Shown: one piece after another, positions 57,457 through 64,000 of the stretch
Layout: each line of letters begins with the position of its first letter
Numbering within the stretch: position 1 is the first letter of the stretch
NCBI GenBank assembly: GCA_036320915.1
Contig: JAXBDG010000017.1
Location: 186,001-250,000 of the forward strand
Direction of reading: 5' to 3'
DNA: 64,000 nt
Origin: Linnemannia elongata
Taxonomy: Eukaryota > Mortierellomycota > Mortierellomycetes > Mortierellales > Mortierellaceae
The notes under the pieces: generated by a model
Seen by the model: the letters and a program-made list of their open reading frames with translations, nothing else
What the model was told of the DNA's origin: nothing
Databases searched by the model: none
Made by a program: the position numbers and the translations under genes

Positions 57457-59337
57457 TCATGGCCTGGTCCCGCCGCCGCCTCCCTCGGTCGCCTTCCTTC
57501 CAAACACACACTGGAGCAGGATCGCAATCGCTCCCTCAGTCCCTTTGAGCTGTATCAATCGCGCAAACTGTGTCGGGATCGCGTCTAACGTCCCCTTCTC
57601 ATCTGCCTGTCGCCCTATGAAACAATTGATTCAAGAAAAAAAATAATTAGTGTCTTCGCATTATCATCATGATTATGTCCTATGGCATCATATCCAGACC
57701 GCATTTGACTTCTTACATTTCTTGTGCATTCTCGGCAAAAGTCGCACATGGGGTATAATTTTGCCTTGTTCTGTTGTTTCTATGCTCCACTGGAGGACAA
57801 GTTCTGGGCTCGTTTTGCTATCAAATACAACACATATATCACCCGTATCAGTACCAATTCGCAACAACTCTTAAGAAGACACGAGCGCTTCGAAGTATTC
57901 GCAAGAGTAATGATTTGTACCTTGTACCACTGAATGTGAGTGTCTGCACTCCAGGACCTCCAGGAAGGGCCCACCTTGAAAAGGCATCAGCTTTGTCAAA
58001 GCCCATCGACGGTGACCGCACCTTGGACTTTGACAGCTTGAAGAAGGCGTGATTGGCCTTGAGGAGACGAGGAAATCGTTGAGCAAGGTTGTTCATTAGC
58101 GTCCTGCGATCGTAGTCCATCTGGGCATACTTCAAGAGTGTCCTGAAGAAGGGCAGCAGCATGGCGTGTTTCTCAGCACTAGTATTGTGGTTCCAAAAAT
58201 ACGCGTCAAGTTAGTAGTGGTGTCGCCCGATCCTCATAAGTTCACGTATTGATGGAGAGCTGCATTTCTTGTCATACGTTGATACAAACTGGCCTAGTTC
58301 TTGTCGGACGCTGTGCGGTAAAGTGATTTTCAGGTCTGTGAGGTTAAGGGCTGGTTCGTGGACAATGAACTTGACTTCAAACTCTAAGCGATAGCACGAT
58401 CCCGCGATCCTGTATCGTCGATTCTCGCTCTCAGACTCTGATGTCGAAATAACATGGTTCTCAATCGACGTGAACACAAAGTCGGTAAAGCTTTGGAGTC
58501 TCTGAACCTGAAAGTCATAGTAGGGGTTATGTTACAATCATGTTCTCAGCAACAATGTAAACGCGAATGCGATCCAATGTTGCAAACAACCAAGAGGTAG
58601 ATTATTACCATGGCTATGTTGATGCCTGACTGACCCTGTGTCGTCAGCGTGTCGAGGAGAGTCTTCACTGGCACATCGGCTTTGGTCTTGATCTCTTCCG
58701 ACGTGCTTCCTGCTTCCCGTTCAGCCTCTGAAATTGTTAGCTGATGGATGCTACCGAGAACATTTCTATTGAGATATTTCACACAAATAAAGTGAACGTT
58801 AGGGGTCAATCCTATTGGGAATAATTATGACCTACAATATGCCTACTAACTCTGCAATGACAGGTACCTCATCTCCTTGGCCTCTGATTCTTGTGCCTTT
58901 TGATGGCTCTCCAGAGCATCAACAACCGCACGTGCTCGCCGTCGCCTCACAGCCTGGAGTCGACTCTCCAGCTCATCGACCTCGGCGGTTGCGTGCCGGA
59001 GGTGTTCAAGAATCTTACTCTTCTCGATAAGAAGAGTGTCCTCGTCCTCCTCATCCATCCGTAGTCTGTATTTCAGCGAGTCCCTTGGTCGGATAATGCT
59101 CCTGGATGGGGAGGACATGTTTTTGAAGATTGAGTCGGCGGGGAGAGACATGTTACTGGGGACCGAGGGGGTGGAAGGAGCAGACCAAGTGGGTCCGAAG
59201 GGGGCATAGTTGCTAGTGGGATCTGTAGGGGTGACGTTGTTGTTGAAACTGATGTTGTTGTTCCTGGTGGGAGTTGAGGGCTCAACTCCGATGAGAGTGT
59301 CAGACTCGATTCCTTCGTCCATGTCTGTGGGATCCAT
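57457..59337 (-). CDS. CENPP: Inner kinetochore (CCAN) protein CENP-P
   Basis: Six exons, 58851-59337, 58609-58727, 58278-58507, 57928-58178, 57717-57869 and 57457-57614, encode 465 aa with consistent phases. A disordered N-terminus is followed by a coiled coil (KSKILEHLRHATAEVDELES, LQKAEREAGSTSEEIK). The folded part follows CENP-P block by block: TQGQSGINI, ENRRYRIAGSCYRLEFEVKF, LTDLKITLPHSVRQELGQFV, LLPFFRTLLKYAQMDYDRRT, TSPELVLQWSIETTEQGKII and the tail TLDAIPTQFARLIQLKGTEG. CENP-P belongs to the CENP-O/P/Q/U (COMA) module that links centromeric nucleosomes to the outer kinetochore. Exon 4-5 intron is 58 nt and its donor choice is the weakest junction. It diverges from PARN. Confidence 0.82.
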
Positions 59338-59550
59338 TGCTTCACATCAAGTGGTGGTTAAAAGTGAAGAAAGGTTGTGATTGAGGGCAGCAAATAAAAC
59401 GCGGTTTAAGGTCAAGGGTTGAAGTATGTGGCTTGCATCTAAAGGGTGGGAAATGATGATCGCCACCAAAATCAAGGGGCCTTTGTTCTGTCTCGCCTTC
59501 TCGTTTGGTTCCCAACTCCACCTCAATACTACACAGCTACTTCTTTTGAC
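59338..59550. promoter_or_regulatory. Bidirectional promoter of CENP-P and PARN genes
   Basis: Only 213 bp separate the two divergent start codons, so both promoters and 5' UTRs must lie here. No clear TATA box is seen. Confidence 0.7.
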
Positions 59551-62180
59551 ATGGAGATCGTCCGCGAGAACTTCCAGCGGGAGCTGCCATACATCAAGGA
59601 GGCCATCGAAGAGTGCGAGTTCATCGCCATCGACGCAGAGTTCTCAGGTACAGGAAGCAGAAAAAGGATCCAACAGACAGTTTTTAACTCTTGCGAGCAG
59701 AACAAAAAGGACAATGGCGCGTCGGAGAACATCGTCTTTAACATCACTCTGGACCACCACCCGAATCACTCTTACTTAGGACTTCACACGGAACCCAACC
59801 GCAGAACTCAGAACACGACTCTGGAAGAAGGCTACGAGGACCTGCGCAATAGTGCCAGCAAGTTTCTCACCATTCAGATTGGAATCTCAACCTTCAAGTT
59901 TGATCCATCTAATGGAAGCTACCTGGCGAAGCCGTTCAACGTTTTTGTTTTTCCAACCACTTTGACGGGATACTCGCCTCAGGGGAGATGCTTCTTGACC
60001 GAGGCCTCTAGCCTGGATTTCTTGGCCAAGAACCGATTTGACTTTAACAAGTGGGTCTATCAAGGTACTATAACCCTTTCTTTTCACATACGGGATATGT
60101 TTTTGTTTTTTTGCGGGATTTTACGCTGGAATCAATTAACGTTATTTTCCTTCACCTCCCTTAGGTGTCCACTACATGACAAAGGATGAGGAGGAAGTCT
60201 ATAAACGGGAACGTACCAAGGCAGTGAACAATGAGATGGACAACATTGCCGTGGATGCTGCCAACACAATGTGGCTCCAGGATGTCATGTAGGAGTTCTC
60301 TTGACTATTGCTCCTCAATGATGCCGCTCGGGAATCTCACGTAGTATCGCAGGATCTAACCAACGAACTCTTTTTCTGGGGTTGTAGTAAGCGTGTTGGA
60401 GAGTGGAAGAACAGCAAGCAGGCACTGAACTTTATCAACATTCAAACCAACAATGCCTACCAGCGTCGCCTTGTCTATCAGGAGGTCCGCCGATAGTAAG
60501 AGAATGGGAAGATGATGAAATCGAGGCAACTGCAATCAATCAACCTTTTTTGTGAACATAAGGATAACTGACCGAGTATACTCTTACTCCTCCACAACCT
60601 TAGCTGGCCCACAGAGCTCAATGCCCGAGGACAAGCTGGGCATATCCATATCACCAAGATCACGGAGAAGGAGCTGGAAATGCAACAACAGCAGCGTCAG
60701 TCGGATTTGCAGGTTCGTGGAGTGTCTGGAAAGCGTGTGGAGAACAGAGTATAACTGCAAACAAAATAACAGGAGCGTCGGACTAAATACCCACTATCGC
60801 ACTTGTCCTGGTTGAACTATCATAGCGCGATATCGAGAGCTCTAGAGGATTCCGTGAAGTAATTGATATCCTATCCGCCTGCAAGAAGCCCATTGTAGGC
60901 CACAACATTGTCGTGGATCTCGCTTACATTCTTGCGCAATTTGTGGGTCCCCTTCCACCAACTGTTGAGGGATATAAGAAGATGATCCACAAGACATTCC
61001 CTACGTAAGCGAGCCGTCGAATTTTTCCACTTTGTACGGTATGGAGGGTACATTAGATGTATGTACTATTCGATGACCTATTGACACCAAATGATCTGCC
61101 TGCTCTCTTTTTATTATTATTTTAGTGTGATGGATACAAAGTACGTATCTTACACCGCGAGCGCACTTAAGGTAGGCGATAGACAACTGCAGACATTTTC
61201 AGATGCCAATTGCCCTTTCGCTCTGTGAGAAGTACATCTAAAATGCCGGCCATTCGCCTGAACACCTTTTTTTTTCTTCAATATTGATCTTTATTAGGGT
61301 CTTGCATTCGATTCCAGCTTAGGAGGTCTGGAGAATATGGTTGGGACTATCAACTTTATGGGCTGCCCTAGGATCAGTAAGTTCAATAGGATGACTCGTT
61401 CTTGATTGGTCACGATCGCGTCCGATGCGATATTGCGAAGGCATATTAGATCTAACAGAACATGTGCTTCCTTCCCAGTTCCTCACTATAGACACCAGCG
61501 CTATCTCTCCCGGGACTTGGCACACGAGGCGGGCTACGACGCATACATTACTGGGTCTATCATGATTCGCATGCTGGCGTTGATCGGTAAGGAGTTGCGC
61601 TCTGTCGCGGTTTTCATGCTCGGATTGTTCCACCGCCGTAGACCTGACAACTAACCTATCGCTTTGACACAAAACAGCCAAGAATGAGGTTCCCTTGCCA
61701 GCTCCATTGACCAAAATCGAGATCGAGGTCAGAAAAAATGGCAAGAATGAAAAGAGACCCAACTCTTCTAAGGATCCCAAGGCATTCAAGACGCCAAAGA
61801 AGAACGCTGAACCCAAGAAGGCGTCGCCACCTCCAACCGCACCTGTTGCGACACCTGCTCCTGCTCCAGTTCCAGCAGCGCCCAAGAAGTTTTCGTACGC
61901 AGACATTGTTCACCGTCAACGTGCCCCCGCTGTCGCTCCTGCCCCCACTGTTGTTGTTCCTACCCCATTGCCTCCCGCACCGGTTGTGGAAGAAGAGGAG
62001 GTGGAAGATGAGATGGAGGAAAGTGAAAGCAGCGAGTCAGACTATGACTACATTCAGGAATCGGACTTTCCGGCGCATGAGAAACCCTTCTCTTGGCAGA
62101 GCCCATCAGTTACCACACTGCAGAATGTCCTGCACTGGGGTCGGTCCTCCCATGGATGCATCAACCTCGTTAGTTCGTAA
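59551..62180 (+). CDS. PARN: Poly(A)-specific ribonuclease PARN (DEDDh deadenylase)
   Basis: Nine exons, 59551-60064, 60165-60288, 60388-60495, 60604-60712, 60826-61004, 61126-61171, 61298-61376, 61479-61586 and 61678-62180, give 589 aa. The start MEIVRENFQRELP matches the family, with catalytic Asp28 and Glu30 in IAIDAEFSG. An R3H region (QRRLVYQEVRRYWPTELNAR) follows; the third acidic residue is in PIVGHNIVVDLAYILAQF, and the final His and Asp in LSRDLAHEAGYDAYITG. PARN shortens mRNA and small RNA poly(A) tails. The RRM of animal PARN is absent; instead there is a Lys-, then Pro/Ala-, then Glu-rich tail (SYADIVHRQR, VEEEEVEDEMEESESSE). Confidence 0.93.
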
Positions 62181-64000
62181 AAACGAACCCCAATGCATGC
62201 TGGCATGGTATGCATGCATGCATAGCGAGCGAGTAAGCGCGGCCCTTTTGTCCTGAAATGTTAGTGTCCTTTTTTTTTTCTCCGTCCCGTCGCAGCTATA
62301 TTCTCACTCACTCACATCGACTCATCCGCCAGATCAAATGAAACCCATCATCCCAACAAAAACAACCATGTACAATAAAAACGACCGATCTTTGTCTTCA
62401 TACCTCTTCTTGTACTTTTTCAGGGCGCGGATGCATGCTTGCTTGCGTGGCTCGCTTTTCTAGATATTCTCTACTCTCCTCCTCGGACTTGGTAGAGTAC
62501 AAAAAGTCTACGGATCGAGGCATGCAGGCACATCCCGAAATAACTCTTCTAGTTGCCCCTTCACTCCTTTCCCCTTCATTGAAACAAATGAAAGGGAGCT
62601 AAAAGAGAGGGTGTGAGGGTGAGGAGTGCGCGAAAGAAAGGGGGCAGTGGAAGAAAGTTACTTGCATCTCCATCTCTATCCCATCTCCGTTTTTCACCTA
62701 TCCTTGAATTGAGAGTATGGGAGGAAGAAGAAGTGGTGGGGAGGGAGGGAGGGTTTTTCTGACGCCCTTTTGAGCAGTTTGCCTCCCTATACCTTCCCCT
62801 TGAAAATAAAGTGTTACCCTAACCTCTTCGTAGCCCTTCTGGGTTGAAGGGAGCGGTTGTACCGAGGCTTTTTCTTCGAATTCCTATCCTCTTTCTAATT
62901 TTGTATGTCCCCTTTCCTATGCCCCTTTCGCATTATATCCATTCTCCCATCTCTCCTAGGATTATTTTTTCTGCTAGCATCTTTTCTACGAACTCGCGAG
63001 AATGATGCTAACAACGTGTGGAATGCAGGAGGACGAGGAGAAAGTAAGGAGATGAATGGATGCGCGTGTTTTTTTTATTCTGATTGCCTCCGGGATCGGG
63101 GACAACGTGTTGGACGGTTGGGATGATGATCGACAAGTATTTACTAGGAGGCCACCGTCCAAAATAGTGAGATCGTAACGGTCAAGGTAAGGCATCTAAA
63201 ATTCGCGCAAAGGTAGGCATCGTGATTGGATGGGGGAGAATTTTAGTTTAATGAGTATGTGTGGCATGGTCTACGAGTTGACGAAAGTTGGGTGTAAATG
63301 AAAGAACTGACAGTGGGCTAGTTTGAGAAATGGCTGTGGTAGGCAGGTGGGGGGGGGACATGAGGGGGAAAGAGAAGGCAGGGAAGGGGGGAGGGAGAAG
63401 GTTAGAGAGTTCTAGGGCTGAAAGCTCTTCCAAGGAGCGAACAAGGCGAGAGCCTGCAAAGGGGAGAGAAAAAAAGGAGCAGGAGCTGGGTCCTCCATTT
63501 CAAAGCAGCTCAGTCGCTTCTAGTGCTATCGCTTGGAGGGATAAGGACTTTTGATAGGGCTTTTCTACCGACCATACAACCACTGTTGATTTTTGTGGTT
63601 GCTAACATCCCCGCATTGACCAGGGCACACACATACACACTCAAACACAGAAACGGAAAATAAAAGTGTACATGGCTCAACTATTTTTAAACCCATAACC
63701 CACAAGGAGTAAATTCAAAAGGGGTTTACTGGGAAGGAGTTGCATGTATGAAGTGCGCGAGAGGGGAGGGGGATGAGGGAAGAAGGGATTGGGGGGCCAG
63801 GCGAAGAAAAAAAAAGATTATTAGATTGCAGGTGCTCTCAACACGGTCAGTCGGACGAACGGACACGCTCTCCTTTATTTTTCTTTCGTGAGGTATCTTG
63901 TAACCAGTGCAGGAGTACATTTCATTCTGCGATTTGCATTGACCCTCCCCTCTCCCCCAACTCAGACACATCTGAACTTCTCTTTCTGCGCGCCCATGTT
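62181..64000. other. Intergenic region at the right edge, no convincing gene
   Basis: Contains GCATGCATGCATG repeats just after the PARN stop (62190-62225), CT- and GA-rich blocks, and a G-rich run near 63350. Open frames are short and low-complexity. Confidence 0.45.

Noticed and set aside
61126..61140. Donor GTACGT at 61141 in PARN
   Set aside because: Using it would drop residues YVSYTASALK that match the family after VMDTK; the next donor at 61172 keeps them in frame.

Overview
The window is nuclear DNA of a filamentous fungus. Housekeeping genes carry many short GT-AG introns (mostly 58-120 nt) with ACTAAC-like branch points, fungal-type splice sites and long A/T homopolymers between genes. 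Protein style (Prp19, IMPDH, eIF1, RPL35, a proteinase K-like protease, pogo and hAT elements) points to an early-diverging lineage, most likely Mortierellomycota. That placement is an inference from memory of protein style, not from a search.

Layout. 1-13.9 kb is gene-rich: the 5' end of a Ser/Thr/Pro-rich gene leaving the left edge, REC8 (meiotic cohesin), IMP dehydrogenase, a hidden two-exon small secreted six-cysteine protein, PRP19, and a CstF-64 homologue. 14-20.6 kb is one pogo/Tc1-mariner element with 146-bp inverted repeats; a complete hAT element sits inside its transposase gene. 20.86-21.58 kb is a perfect 336-bp-arm palindrome. eIF1 (with a likely C/D snoRNA in its second intron) and RPL35 follow. 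24.8-32.6 kb shows no convincing gene and leads into a 1,702-aa Gln/Ser-rich HMG-box regulator, then a secreted subtilisin and a 14-TM MFS drug/H+ antiporter. 44-54 kb is accessory: an unknown multi-exon gene split by an 841-bp TA-flanked element, a tRNA-Ala(CGC), and a graveyard of 5'-truncated LINE 3' ends. 54-62 kb is compact again: PSF3 (GINS), a conserved hypothetical, CENP-P (inner kinetochore) and PARN.

Themes. Several genes act on chromosome maintenance and inheritance (REC8, PSF3, CENP-P), and others on RNA processing and translation (PRP19, CstF-64, PARN, eIF1, RPL35, the snoRNA). They are separate transcription units, not a cluster. Exon models were built by hand; for the main genes, exon lengths sum to multiples of three with consistent phases. 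Transposons sit very close to the 5' ends of CstF-64 and eIF1.
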